In this document: positions 21,700 to 33,071 of the stretch, one piece after another
Layout of the letters: each line of letters opens with the position of its first letter
Position numbering within the stretch: the first letter of the stretch is position 1
Assembly (NCBI GenBank): GCA_030848705.1
Contig: CM061240.1
Coordinates: forward strand, 126,902,998-126,966,997
DNA length: 64,000 bases
Reading direction: 5' to 3'
Source: Heracleum sosnowskyi
Taxonomy: Eukaryota > Streptophyta > Magnoliopsida > Apiales > Apiaceae
Position numbers and translations under genes: made by a program
Notes under the pieces: model-generated
What the model saw: only the letters and a program-made list of their open reading frames with translations
What the model was told of the DNA's origin: nothing
Databases searched by the model: none

Positions 21700-23958
21700 A
21701 TGGTTCGGATAGCGAAGCGTGCAAACATGGTGTGTGTTCCACTTTCTGAAAGCCATAGTAGTAATTCCTTCTTCTCTTGTTCTTCTTCTTCGTCGTCTGA
21801 CCAAAATCCACACCTTGAACTTGTAGATCTAGATTGGTGCATAATGTCTACTAGCTCGGATCCCCCAGTAGTAACTCAGTTGAATGAGAGGGTATTAGCT
21901 TCAGGCCGTGGTCTTATAACCCCATTAGGATTTTATCACGATACTGATTACATGTTTGTAAAGAAACCTTCAGACTATGACCATAATCTATATTATCAAA
22001 ACCTCAACCATCATTATAACAATAATCACGGTGCTAAAGGGATTCCCGGGCCTATTAACAAAGTTGTTATGGACCGGGCTTGTAAAGAGCTTGTTATTGG
22101 CCGAAGTCCTAACCCACTTAAAGCACCTTTTGCTGATCTCCCTAAAGAAGAGATGGATGTTGCCATCCGGGCTGCTTTCCAACTCGGCCCTGAAATTGAA
22201 TGGAGATGGCCCGGGCCTAACGAGCATGTATATGACCGAGGTGATGATGGGTTTATTGGGGTTTGGTTAGAACACCTCCGGTCCGGCTGGAGTCCGCAAT
22301 GCCATAACTTTGTAAAACACCTCTTCAAATATGAATATGAAATATCGATCATGCAAGTGACCCCCAACGGAATTAAATGGATTATCTGGTTTTTGGCTTG
22401 TTGCGAGAAATCCGAATATATCCCCACCTTTAGACTTTTTCATCAGCTTTTCCAATTAGTTCGGTCTAACAAAAAGCCTCTCTATGAGCTCCGGTTTCGT
22501 GCTAAGGAATGTGGCTTTCCTTCGGGGTCCGCCCAGCCCGTAATTCAACAAAACACCCTAAAAGGTTGGTCCGGTGAGGTTCTGATGTTGAAGGGCTGGG
22601 ATCTTGGTGGTATGCCCCACATTGTTTTGGATAAAGAAGCCAAAGTTTTTGAAACGGTCAAGTTGACAGGTTCAGCATTAAGAAGAATTCGTAAGTTCTG
22701 TGGGAGTCTTGGGTTTCAATGTACCCGGGATACTTTTATGGATCATAAGAAACTCTTTGAGTTAGGATGTAAGTTTGGTTGTTTTTGATTCATAACTATG
22801 TATTCTTACTGTTTGTAGCCCGGACCTCAAGTTTAACCTCTCTTGTTTCATTTCAGGCTTTCCCCACTATAACCCCGAGTTGGAGGATATCATGTCTCAC
22901 AACACCTATTCTTTGGATCTAAGAAAAATCTCTGGAGTGCACAACGAAAAGGTGAAGAAAGTTGGTGAAGGGTCCGGGTCCAGTGTTTTGAAAGAAGGCG
23001 GTGCTGAGTCTGCTGCTCTGGTCTTAAACCACCCCGCCCCTGATGTTGAAGCTATTGATGTGGAAAACATTGATATTCTTGATGACCGGGCCATCAAGAA
23101 AAGGAAAATTAATGTTGGCCGGAAACCCCCCCTCTAAACCCAAAGTGGTTGTGGAGAACATAGCTGTGGATGGTAAAGGAAAAGGCCCGGATGGGAGGCC
23201 TGTTATGGTTGGGTCCTGCGACTTGAAGAAACTTGCTAAGATGGCTTCTGAAATTCCCACAGATGAAGATGTGGAAGAGATGGGGAAGTCCGGGGTAGTA
23301 TCTCTGATGCAGCGTGCTATTGCATACTGGGGCCATGTAAGTATTCTTTTGTCTGTTCTTTGTGCATTTGCGCCATCTTTGATATTCATATTACAATGGT
23401 TTTGTCTTGCAGTCCGGGGCGTTGATCAGTGGCACTGCGACAGTGTTTGTTAATGAGTTGGAATCTTTGAATGGAGAATTGAAGAAGAAGGAGGACCGGG
23501 TTCAAAGTTTGGAGTCTGAGTTGTCTTCCCTGAAGTCAACTTATGACGACAAACTTGCTGATCTCACCTCTGAAATGTCAAAGCTGAGGATTGAGTTTGA
23601 AAAGGCGAAAGAGGAGTCCGGGGCTCTTAAGGAGAAGAATCATGGTTTGGAGCTCGAACTTTGCAAGTCTAAAGAAGAAATCATTGCCGAATTTCAGAAA
23701 TCTGATGTTTATGACTAGGCTATTGCTGATGCCGGGGCTCCTGAGATTTACAGGACATTTGTGGTTGCTGAAAAGAATCTCAACACTGATCTGAGTGCTT
23801 GCTGGGAATCCTTCATAGACCATTTCGTTGCTGCCAAGAAGGACATTGAAGACGGCCTTGGTGAGCCCGCACCTTATGATGGCCCGAATCCATTTGTCAT
23901 CCTCGCTGGCCCGGATTTTCCTCAGCCGTCTAAAGGAATTAATCAAACTTCGGAGTAA
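21700..23958 (+). pseudogene. Antisense gene (aORF) of the Tat element: PF04195-like domain plus coiled coil, three exons
   Basis: Coding exons are 21700-22768, 22857-23336 and 23413-23958, with GT/AG borders and consistent phases. The N-terminal half has a Ser-rich start and a domain like 'putative gypsy type transposon' (PF04195): MQVTPNGIKWIIWFLACC, FRLFHQLFQLVRSNKKP. The middle is charged (AIKKRKINVGRKP). The last exon is a long coiled coil (VNELESLNGELKKKEDRVQS, LSSLKSTYDDKLADLTSEMS) ending in an acidic tail. Two lesions disable it: one extra C in a C7 run at about 23130 and a TAG at 23716-23718 where Gln is expected. Such antisense ORFs are a known trait of Tat elements; their function is unknown. 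A homologue lies at 61779-64000. Confidence 0.78.
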
Positions 23959-24234
23959 ATTGTTGTAACTGCGTTTGCCTTTTGGGGAAATTTCCATGTA
24001 ACTTTTAACAATTCGTAGAACTGGTTTTCATTAACATTGGAAGTGTTTTCGGGCTGTATGGACAACCCGGGCTTCCGTGTCCATTCTGTTATAAGTAACC
24101 TATTTTCCTGTTTTTATTCCGTTCCTGCGTATATCTTTTGAAATTGCGTATTTCTGTTAGGTTTACTGCATTGTTTTGTACTTGGGGATATGTTCCCAAG
24201 TTTTTGATTGAGTTTTGCTTGTGACCCTGACTAT

Positions 24235-25085
24235 CTTAACTGCCTATGGCTCCGAGCCAGGGTTCTTTTGTTGCATACTGCTAGGAGCCCGACCTCATAG
24301 TTTAGTTCGGGTCGGGCCTTTAATTTTTTTACTTGGACTTTTTCCAAGTTCTTTGTTTGCGTATTGCTGGGAACCCTGGCCACATTATTTGCCTATGGCT
24401 CCGAGCCAGGGTTGTTAGATTGTGTATTGATGGGAGCCCGGCCTCATAGCTTAGTCCGGGTCGGGCTTATGTATTTTTGTACTTAGGAATATTTCCTAAG
24501 TTTATGATTGCATATAGCTGGTAACCCTGGCCACATTATTTGCCTATGGCTCCGAGCCAGGGTTGTTAGATTGTGTATTGCTGGGAGCCCGGCCTCATAT
24601 CTTAGTCCGGGCCGGGCTTATATATTTTTGTACTTAGGAATATTTCCTACTTTTATGATTGCCTATGGCTGGTAACCCTGGCCGCATTATTTGCCTATGG
24701 CTCCGAGCCAGGGTTGTTAGATTGCTTATTGCTGGGAGCCCGACCTCATAGCTTAGTCCGGGCCGGGCTTTTATATTTTTGTACATAGGAATATTTCCTA
24801 AGTTTATGATTGCCTATGGCTGGTAACCCTGGCCACATTATTTGCCTATGGCTCCGAGCCAGGGTTGTTAGATTGCTTATTGCTGGGAGTCCGACCTCAT
24901 AGCTTAGTCCGGGTCGGGCTTATATATTTTTGTACTTAGGAATATTTCCTAAGTTTATGATTGCCTATGGCTGGTAACCCTGGCCACATTATTTGCCTAT
25001 GGCTCCGAGCCAGGGTTGTTAGATTGCTTATTGCGGGGGACCCTGGCTGCATTGTTTGCCTATGGCTCTGAGCCAGGGCTAATAC
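24235..25085. repeat. Tandem array B, 151 bp unit, about five copies plus a truncated one
   Basis: ggctccgagccaggg recurs at 24248, 24398, 24548, 24699, 24850 and 25001, a period of 150-151 bp, with a shortened last step to 25063. Each unit contains three inverted repeats: aaccctggc with gccagggtt, a GC-rich gcccggcc...ggtcgggc pair, and taggaatatttccta. It lies between the 3' end of the aORF and the 3' end of pol, where the two transcripts would converge. Confidence 0.9.
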
Positions 25086-25247
25086 AAGAAATTGAAATTT
25101 ACTGGAAGTAAAAAATACATAATAATATGAAAAGAAAACAAAATCACTAGACCGTTTTTATTTATATAAAAATCAGGGATACAAAGTTCTTATTCTAATC
25201 TGGGCTTTCGGGAGCTCCTTATTTTTTATCCGGTCATTGCAATCTTC

Positions 25248-28200
25248 TTACTGGTAAAATTTTCGGAGTCTAAGGCCATGCCAAGTGTTGGGGACCTCAG
25301 AGCCATCCATGTGAACCAACTTGTATGTTCCAGGCCGGAGTACCTCCATTATCTTGTAGGGTCCTTCCCATTTTGGCATGAGCTTGCCGGTATTGGTAGG
25401 GTCGGAAGCCTCAGTATCTCGAAGGACCAGGTCTCCAACTTGGAAGTTTTTAACCCGGGCCTTCTTGCCGAAGTACTCTTTTGTCTTCTCCTTATACTTC
25501 CTCATTCTTTCAATAGCTTGGTCTCGAACCTCATCCACTAGAACCAAATTAGTCTGGAGCCCTTCTTCATTTGCAATCTCCTCAAAATTGATTGCCCGGT
25601 GAGAGGGATTTCCAACTTCAATAGGTAGCAATGCTTCCGTACCGTAAGCCAGCTTGAATGGGGTCTCACCAGTGCTAGTCCGGGGACTAGTCCTGTATGC
25701 CCACAATACGCTAGGCAACTCCTCAGGCCACTTATTCTTGCTTTCCTGTAGCCTTTTCTCAATCCCTCTAAGCAAGATGCGGTTTGTCACCTCACCTCGA
25801 CTTGTCCGAAACTAGAACCATTGGTAGCCCGAACCTCATTAGTATGTTGTCCATAAACCGGATGCAATCCTGTTGGTTGATTGTTCTCATTGCCTTAGCC
25901 TCTGCCCACTTAGTCATATAGTCGATTGCAACCAGCAAATACCTCAAGTCTCCCTTAGCCCTGGGAAAGGGACCCATGTTATCAATACCCCAAACAGCAA
26001 ATGGGATAGGAGACAAGACTGAGGAGGGTAAGACCGGGCTCTGTCTTGGGACATTGCTGAAAAGTTGGCAATTTTTGCATTTTTTCACGAACTCAACAGC
26101 ATAATTATGAATTGTAGGCCAGTAGTATCCTTGTCTAATAATCTTGTGAGCCAGGGCTTTGGCAGCCATGTGGTCACCACAGATGCCTTCATGAACTTCT
26201 TCCAAACAATAGGTAGCTTCAACCGGTCCAACGCATTTTAGAATTGGTGCAGAATAAGTCCGGTGATAGAGCATACCTTCTTCCAAAAAGAACTTTGCTG
26301 CTTTATTCTTGAGTCTTTGAGCTTGACTCTTCTCAGAGGGTAGTTCTCCTTTTTCCAAATACAGAATTATAGCAGTCATCCAGCTTGTTTGATCCTCAAT
26401 TTCCATGGTTTCTTCTTGATCGATTGTTGGTTTATTCAACTCCTCAAAATAGACCGAGCTATCCAACTCAGCCGAGTTCTGGACTAGTTTGGATAGAATA
26501 TCAGCCTCGACGTTTTCTTCTCTACTCACTTGAATGATTTCAAATTGTGGTATCACAGCTAGGTGACCTTGAACCAGGGCTTGATACCTTCCCAAAATCG
26601 GGTCCTTTGCAACATACTCTCTAGTTGTTTGCTTGACCACTATCTGCGAATCGCTGAAAATCCTTAGCTTTTTCACCCTTAGATTTCGGGCTAGACGGAG
26701 TCCAGCTAGAAAAGCTTCATACTCCGCCTGATTGTTAGTTGCTTGGAATTCAAATCCGATCGCTTGCTTTATTTTGAAACCATCCGGACTCTTGAGTACG
26801 AGCCCTGCTCCAGATCTCTCGCTTGTTGATGAACCGTCTACATGCAACATCCAGGTTTCATGATCGGGTGTGGATTCCTCCCCGGGTTCTGTCTTCATTG
26901 AAATGTTAACCGGCTCCGGGAAAGAACATTCCACAATAAAATCGGCTAGAGCTTGGGCCTTGATAGATGTTCTTGGGACAAAAGTGAGGGAGAATTGACT
27001 TAGCTCGACAGCCCAATTAACCAATCTCCCCGAGATGTCAGGTCTGTGAATGATTTTCCGGAGTGGTTGATCGGTGATTACTTTGATTTCCCTCCCTTGG
27101 AAATAATGTCTCAGTTTCCGGGATGCAGTGACCAGAGCGAAAGGAAATTTTTCCAGGTTCGGGTAACGTGTTTCAGCATCTTTGAGCACTTGGCTTACGT
27201 AATAAACATGTGTTTGCTGACCCTCGCGATCCCGGATAAGGGCCGTACCCACAGCCAGGGTTCCTGCGGACAGGTAAAGGCTTAGAGGTTCTCCGGGTTC
27301 GGGTTTGGTCAGGATTGGTGGTGCTGCTAGGTATTCCTTGAGTGAATCGAAAGATTGTTGACAGTCCGGGCTCTAGACAATATCCTTCTTTTTCTGCGCC
27401 CCTTTTAGCAAATTGAAGAAAGGCAGACATCGTTCGACGAGTTTAGGAATGAACCTGCACAATGCTGCCAAAGATCCAGCTAGCTTTTGTATGTCTCTCT
27501 GAGTCCGGGGTGCTTGCATCTCAGTAATGGCTTTGATTTTTTCCGGGTTCGCTTCAATTCCCCTCTGGCTAATCATGAAGCCCAAGAATTTTCCAGCTCC
27601 CACCCCGAAGGTGCACTTATCCGGATTAAGTTTCATTTCTTGCTTCCTCAAATTCTCAAAACACTCTTTTAGATCGGAAATGTGGTCTTGTATAGTTGTT
27701 GATTTTGCTATCATGTCATCGACATAGGATTCTAAGTTTCTCCCCAGCTGACTCTTGAAAATTTCCACCATTGCTTTCTGGCACGTAGATCCAGCGTTCC
27801 TTAATCCAAAAGGCATAAGCTTGTAGGCGTAGACTACCCGGTGCGTTATGAAAGCTGTCTTGGCTATATCAGCCGGGTTCATCTTTATCTGATTGTAACC
27901 GGAGAAGGCATCCATGAAGCTCAGCATGACATGTCTGGCTGTTGCGTCAATGAGTTGGTCAATGCTGGGAAGTGGGTAAGGGTCTTTGGGACATGCAACA
28001 TTTAGATCAGTGTAGTCTACGCACATTCGCCACTTTCCGTTTGGTTTCTTGACTAAGACTACATTGGCCAGCCACTCCGGATACTTTATTTCACAGATTA
28101 TATCGGCTTTGAGTAGTTTTTCAACCTCTTCATCGATTGCCTTTTGTCTTTCCGGGGCAAAGTTCCTCCTTTTCTGCTTTACTGGCTTCTTTCTAGGATC

Positions 28201-29109
28201 AACATCCAAGCTGTGCATAGCAACAGATTCCTGGAGTCCGGGCATGTCATCTGGGCTCCAAGAAAAAACATCGGCATACTCCCGGAGTAACTCAGTTAGC
28301 TCCTTCTTGAATACTGTGTCCAGCCCGGTTCCAATTTTAACTTTCCTCTCCGGGTTTCCTTCTTCTAGCTCAATGGTCTCGAGCTCAACAGCAACCTCTA
28401 CTTTTCCCATTTCTGCCTTAGCGACATACTGTTGAACCCGGACTTGCACCACCTGGTCGAGGTAAGTCTGGGCTGATGGGTTTTCTATGTTTTGGACTTT
28501 CTTGCCAGGTTCTTTTTTCTGGTTGTACCTGTGCTTCTTTCTGCTGATGTTCTTCTGGTAAGAATTCGCCTTCCTTTTGTTTTCCGGGTCAGTTTCAGCC
28601 ATGACCAAAGCCTGGCCGTAGCATCGGCTAGCCATTTCGAAATCTCCTCGGACTTCGCCAATTCCACCGGGTGTAGGAAACTTGAACTTTAGATGTGGGG
28701 TTGAAGTTATAGCTTGGAGCTTTGTCAAGGCTGGCCTTCCCAGAATGACATTATAAGAGGAGGGAGTGTTGATGATATAGAACTTAAACAGGTTGCTAAC
28801 CTGCTTTGGGAAAGTGCCAAACAATACTGGGAGATATAGAGTTCCCTGGATTGGAACCAAGTTGTTCCCAAATCCGTAGAGAGGGTCTTCCCTATAGTCA
28901 TTCATCTTCACACTTCCCAGCTGCATTCGATCCATGGTGTGTTTGAACAAAATGTTGACAGAAGAGCCGTTATCAACCAGGACTCTTCTGGCCTCATTAT
29001 CAGCTATATCAAGAGTTACAACAAGAGCTTCATTGTGGTTTGGGTTTATTCTTTCGAAGTCATTTTTGCTAAAGCTTATCACCTGCTCCGGGCAAGATTG
29101 CACCATCAT
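25248..29109 (-). pseudogene. Gypsy pol (protease, RT, RNase H, integrase) with a stop and an integrase deletion
   Basis: On the minus strand from 29109, overlapping the end of gag, the domains are: protease with VLVDNGSSVNILF; RT with WRMCVDYTDLNVACPKD, FMDAFSGYNQIKM and SYVDDMIAKS; a TAG at 27373-27375 where Trp is expected; the RT connection; RNase H with LHVDGSSTSERSGAG, QAEYEAFLAGLRLAR and FSDSQIVV; integrase with a zinc finger (HMAAKALAHKII...CKNCQLF) and the core start AVWGIDNMGPFP. At about 25795 the frame breaks: sequence jumps from LVSD to the VTNRILL region. The segment with the rest of the catalytic core is deleted, and the last part (25790-25248, to RLRKFYQ) is out of frame. Not functional. 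Confidence 0.9.
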
Positions 29110-30872
29110 TACTTCATCTCCCGAGTCCGAGCTCCTTGGAGGTGAATTGGACCCCCCATAACAACATTGACAACATTCTTGTCTTTTCCGGACCCCTCTC
29201 CTCGGTCAGCAACTCTCCGAGCTATATATTGTCCCATGTTGCCTTTTTTGATTTGGTCTTCAACAAAAAATTTCAAAGATAGGCAATTTTCGGTTGTATG
29301 CCCATGGGTTTCATGGTAGTCGCAATGTTTATGGACTGATCGGTTTTCTGGGGCTGTGAGCATTGGCTTGGGAGGGTAATAGAATGGCTTGTCTCGTACC
29401 TCTTTCAGAATATCCGCGCGAGCCCGGTTGAGAGGAGTCCAACTAGGTTCAGGTCGGGGCTCACGCTTGGGTTTAGGCTGTCCGGACTCAATTTTTTGAC
29501 CGGGGTCCGGGAGCAGTGCTGGTATTGCAATCTAGGAACTTTGGATGTAGTTGCTTTGTCTGTTGGGTTTGAACTTTTTATCTTGATGGATGTAGTTGTT
29601 TTTTGGTGGATCTTGAATCCGGGTTGGAGATATGCCCTGTCTAGTCATCCTCATTGCTTGGAGGACATCAGTTTCTTTAATGAACCTGGCGGCCATTGCA
29701 TAGGTTGCCTCCAGGCTCTGAGGCTCTTTATTAATGAGGTCCAGAACATATCTCTCATTGTTATCCGGATCTAGGTTTCTTCGAAAGATTGTCAGAGCCT
29801 CCCGCTCATCCAGGTTGGTTATGTTGTTGATAGCTTCTTGAAATCTTTTCATATAAGCAGAAATGGCTTCACCCCGGGCTTGCCTGACTGTTTCCAGATG
29901 GCACATGTGCATCTCATGAGTCTTGTTTGCCCGGAAGCGTTTGAGAAATGCGTCACGGAACTGCTTCCAGTTGTGGATGCTGCGAGATGGTATCCGGCTG
30001 AACCACCTCTGAGCCCCGGACTTGAGTGTGGAAGCAAAGAACCTGCACTTTGTTAGATCATTGTAATAATAAATCATGGCAATTTGTTCAAAATAATTCA
30101 CATGCTCTTCGGGGTCATCCAAACCATTGAAAGATTCGAAATTATAGTGCTTAATGTTTCTCTGCCTTGCTGTTGCCTCCAAGGAGTAGCTGAATGGTGT
30201 TAGGGTGTCCCCAATATCGAGCCCAGAGTCTTGGCCAACTTTTCTTTGCAACTCATGAATCATGTTCATAAGGTCCTCCCTGGGCTCATCCTCATCTGAG
30301 ACTATTTCTGGACTTGGAGCCCGGGTTCTCCTCTTTTCAGAGGTTTTGCCAAGAATCCGGGCTTCCTCCTCCTGGATCCTTTTCTGGACCCGTAAGTCGA
30401 GTCTGGCCTGCTCTTCCTCCTGAATCTTTTCACGGATTTCAGCCAACTTTTTAAGCTTTTCGGTCTCTTCATCATGATTTCGGCTGCGAGTTCGGTGAGG
30501 CCTCCTTTCGGTGTCTTTGTCTTTGTCGCCAATTCGGTCAAAAACAGACCTAGAGCGGTGGGATCTTTCAGGGTGATGAGAGTTCTCACACTGGTCTTGC
30601 TCTTTGTTCCGGGTTTGGTTGTATAACCGGATTGCTTCAGCAACCTGTTCGCTAGTCAGGTTCTCCATCTGTCCAGGCTCAAGAGCAAGGTCAGTGTATT
30701 TGTACTTGTTTACTTCTATGTTTACCCGGGCATCGCCAGGCCGTATTACCTGTGAGGCCAGAGTCAGGACTGGGGGTATCTGGTTACCCGCCTGACCTAG
30801 GACCGAGATGTTGGTGTCCGGGGCTGGGTTACTTGGGGTATGCCTATTTGTGCTCTTACTTCCACGAGCCAT
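29109..30872 (-). pseudogene. Gypsy gag with one in-frame stop
   Basis: One frame runs from ATG 30872 (MARGSKSTNRHTPSNPAP) to the stop at 29109, broken only by TAG at 29532-29534. It has a charged, Arg/Glu-rich N-terminal region with a predicted coiled coil (KLAEIREKIQEEEQARLDL), the retrotransposon gag core (SGAQRWFSRIPSRSIHNWKQ, FRRNLDPDNNERY), and after the stop a zinc-binding motif (CDYHETHGHTTENC). It ends in an overlap with pol, which lies in a different frame. Apart from the single stop it is well preserved, in line with the young LTRs. Confidence 0.88.
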
Positions 30873-31316
30873 GCTTCACACACAAATAGATGTATATGGT
30901 ATTCTAAAACAAAATTTGGAGCAAATTCAACCGCAAAGTATCCTGAGTTTTACAACTAGATCTCAGTGTGTATGTGAAGGGGTCAAAATGTATGCACGTA
31001 TTTCTGGGTTCACAATCTCAGTAATCAAGAAAGCTGGGTTTTTTAAATAGATCTAAGCAGGAGCAATGTAGATCTAAACAATAATCAAAGCATACAAACA
31101 AGGCTAAACAAGATCTGGGCTAAACAAGGTTAAAAAACATGCATACATTGGAGAAACGGGCTAAAGAGTTCATGTTTGGTGGTTAAAACAAAGGAGTTTG
31201 CTTAGATCTTACTGGATTTAACTAGGACTCCTTCAAAGATGAAGGAGCTTGTTGATGATGGTGAGTCTAGCGGCACCGTGACCACAAGACAAGGTTCCCC
31301 TCCTTCTAGCGCCAAA
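30873..31316 (-). other. Leader between 5' LTR and gag of the Tat element
   Basis: A non-coding leader, A-rich on the plus strand, containing the primer-binding site at its LTR end. Directly repeated agatctaaac-like words occur at 31030-31210. No ORF is supported. Confidence 0.6.
31297..31314 (-). other. Primer-binding site of the Tat element
   Basis: On the minus strand TGGCGCTAGAAGGAGGGG lies 2 bp after the LTR end. The first 15 bases are identical to the site of the second Tat element (56886-56900). TGG matches the CCA end of a tRNA; which tRNA is not clear from sequence alone. Confidence 0.8.
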
Positions 31317-31579
31317 TGATAACTCCAAGTCCCGATCTAGCCCTTCCCAGCCGTTCCCCACGCCTGGATGCGGTGTTGCTGCCGTTGGGTGTCTGCAAAA
31401 CAACACCGGAGGGGGGTTTGGACCCTGGCGGTGCCTCCGGCGTGAGAATAAGAGGAGGCTTTGGAAGAGAGAATAAGACTAGAGATATCTTAATATGGAG
31501 GGTGTATGTATAGTGTGTGTATAGTATAGGATACGTGTGTAAAAGAGAGAGTGTAACCCCTAGACCTTTCCTCCTTGGT

Positions 31580-31590
31580 CTATTTATAGG
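31580..31590 (-). promoter_or_regulatory. TATA box in the Tat 5' LTR
   Basis: On the minus strand cctataaatag, about 265 bp from the LTR's inner end, is the likely start signal for the genomic RNA. The same box is present in the 3' LTR near 18845. Confidence 0.6.
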
Positions 31591-31928
31591 CCAAGAATTA
31601 GGGTTTAGGGGTTGTACCTGCAATCATGAGCGTTGAATCCTAGGTAGGTAGGACACCTGGGTGATGTTGATGGATCCCACGTGTTCAGGTGTAGAATTGT
31701 GGTGTCGTGTGCCAGGCTCCTGCCAGCGTGTGGCTTGAATAGGACATAAATGTGCCAATCATTAGGTATCCTTACGTGTCGTCTTCAGGTGTGGCCATCA
31801 CTGATGACCTAAACACGTCACGTAACAATGTGTAGTCTTTCTCACGTAGATTATTGCCTTTGTCGCCAGGAATGAGTTAAACTTTGGACTTAAGCCACAT
31901 CCTAACTGTGAGCTCGAGTTTTGTAGGT

Positions 31929-32253
31929 GAGCCCGGACTCCGATATAAGTTCGGATTCATTGATGAACCAGGTCTCCGATATAAGTTCGGACTAGTAGAT
32001 GAGCCATGACTCCAATATGAGTTCGGACTCATTGATGAACCAGGTCTCCGATATAAGTTCGGACTAGTAGATGAGCCATGACTCCAATATGAGTTCGGAC
32101 TTATTGATGGACCCGGACTCCGATATGAGTTCGGACTAGTAGATGAGCCAGGACTCCAATATGAGTTCGGACCTATTGATGGACCAGGACTCCGACATGA
32201 GTTCGGGTTTGTAGGTGAGTCATGACACAGAATATGAATCCAGACTAGTCGGT
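31929..32253. repeat. 36 bp tandem repeat inside the 5' LTR
   Basis: Same array as at 19191-19515, same number of units; only two of the nine LTR differences fall here. The long minus-strand reading frame across it (12-residue Ser/Pro/Asn repeats) is a by-product of the 36 bp period. Confidence 0.85.
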
Positions 32254-32320
32254 GGGCCATGGCCTAAATATGAATCCGGGGTCCAGGACGGGTCCGGGCT
32301 ATACATAGCCTATCAGTACA

Positions 32321-33070
32321 AGGATTTGGAATTCTAGGGAGAAAAGGTTTGTACCAGAGGATGCTCGAAATACAATCGTTGTCGTAGTTATTCATGATTT
32401 CGTATGACAATTATCTTCACCATATATAAGCTTGTCTTTGTTGTATTATTGTTCTGGCATTGTTTGATGAAGTACAAATGAAAACTGGGCAAAAAGTTTG
32501 CCATGCGAGTATTTGGGAACTGATATGTCTTGTTTTCTGATTTTCGGCATTTTCTAGACAATGAGATGTTTTGTCGAAAAATTAATAATTCACAAGAAGA
32601 TATCATAACCAGGTTGTGTTGGTAATGAAATTTAAGAATTAACTGGAGACAAAGCCATCAACACTTGTGTTCATGTAGCCATTGGCCATACAGAAAATGG
32701 CTTTCGATACATATGATCTCTTAGTTGACTGTTTAATTTAAAAACAGCAACAGAAGTTGGCCGGTGGAAAGCAAATTCCTCCTGTAGCATTTTTGGCTCT
32801 GCAAAACAATTTGGGAGGTCTGTGCATTTTCCAAAACACTTCAACTTCTCTCTACTTGCCGATACTGAAACTCATAAAACAATATGGCGTGTCAGCAGAG
32901 TTGATTTCCTTGAGCTGATCGATAATATAGTAAGTTACACTTAGGTGACTAGCTGAGAACCAGGGGATCGCGAGAACCACATGTTCTGAGTACTTTACTA
33001 CGTTGTAGTTCGCGGTATATTTGATCATACCAGTAAATAGTAATATAGTGTGCTTGAGTTTAGTACTCCA
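32321..33070. other. Right flank of the Tat insertion, nothing recognised
   Basis: Less AT-rich than its surroundings. Short open stretches occur, but none matches a family I know, and no gene is supported. Confidence 0.5.
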
Positions 33071-33071
33071 T

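Larger units (their letters stand above)
18579..32315 (-). mobile_element. Complete Tat-lineage Ty3/gypsy retrotransposon with antisense gene (13.7 kb)
   Basis: Two 999 bp LTRs in the same orientation (18579-19577 and 31317-32315) start TGATAAC and end CCTATCA on the plus strand, and are flanked by the 5 bp duplication GTACA (18574-18578 and 32316-32320). The minus-strand order is LTR, primer-binding site, gag (30872-29109), pol (29109-25248), a 151 bp-unit array, the plus-strand aORF, a 122 bp-unit array, polypurine tract, LTR. I count 9 mismatches in 999 bp between the LTRs, so the insertion is recent. RT, RNase H and the position of the antisense ORF between pol and 3' LTR fit the Tat (Retand/Ogre-like) lineage. 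gag and pol are broken, so movement would need helpers. Confidence 0.93.
31317..32315 (-). repeat. 5' LTR of the Tat element (999 bp)
   Basis: Partner of 18579-19577, followed on the plus strand by the target duplication GTACA. It carries the promoter for the element's genomic transcript and the same 36 bp tandem repeat (31929-32253). Confidence 0.93.

Noticed and set aside
24235..25085. CRISPR or bacterial repeat array
   Set aside because: 151 bp units with no unique spacers; an ordinary tandem repeat inside a retrotransposon.
31877..32260. Minus-strand ORF with 12-residue Ser/Pro/Asn repeats
   Set aside because: It is a by-product of the 36 bp LTR repeat; the same frame is broken in the other LTR.
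32640..32940. Possible host gene fragment in the right flank of the Tat element
   Set aside because: Base composition looks gene-like for a short stretch, but no frame is long enough and no motif is recognised.
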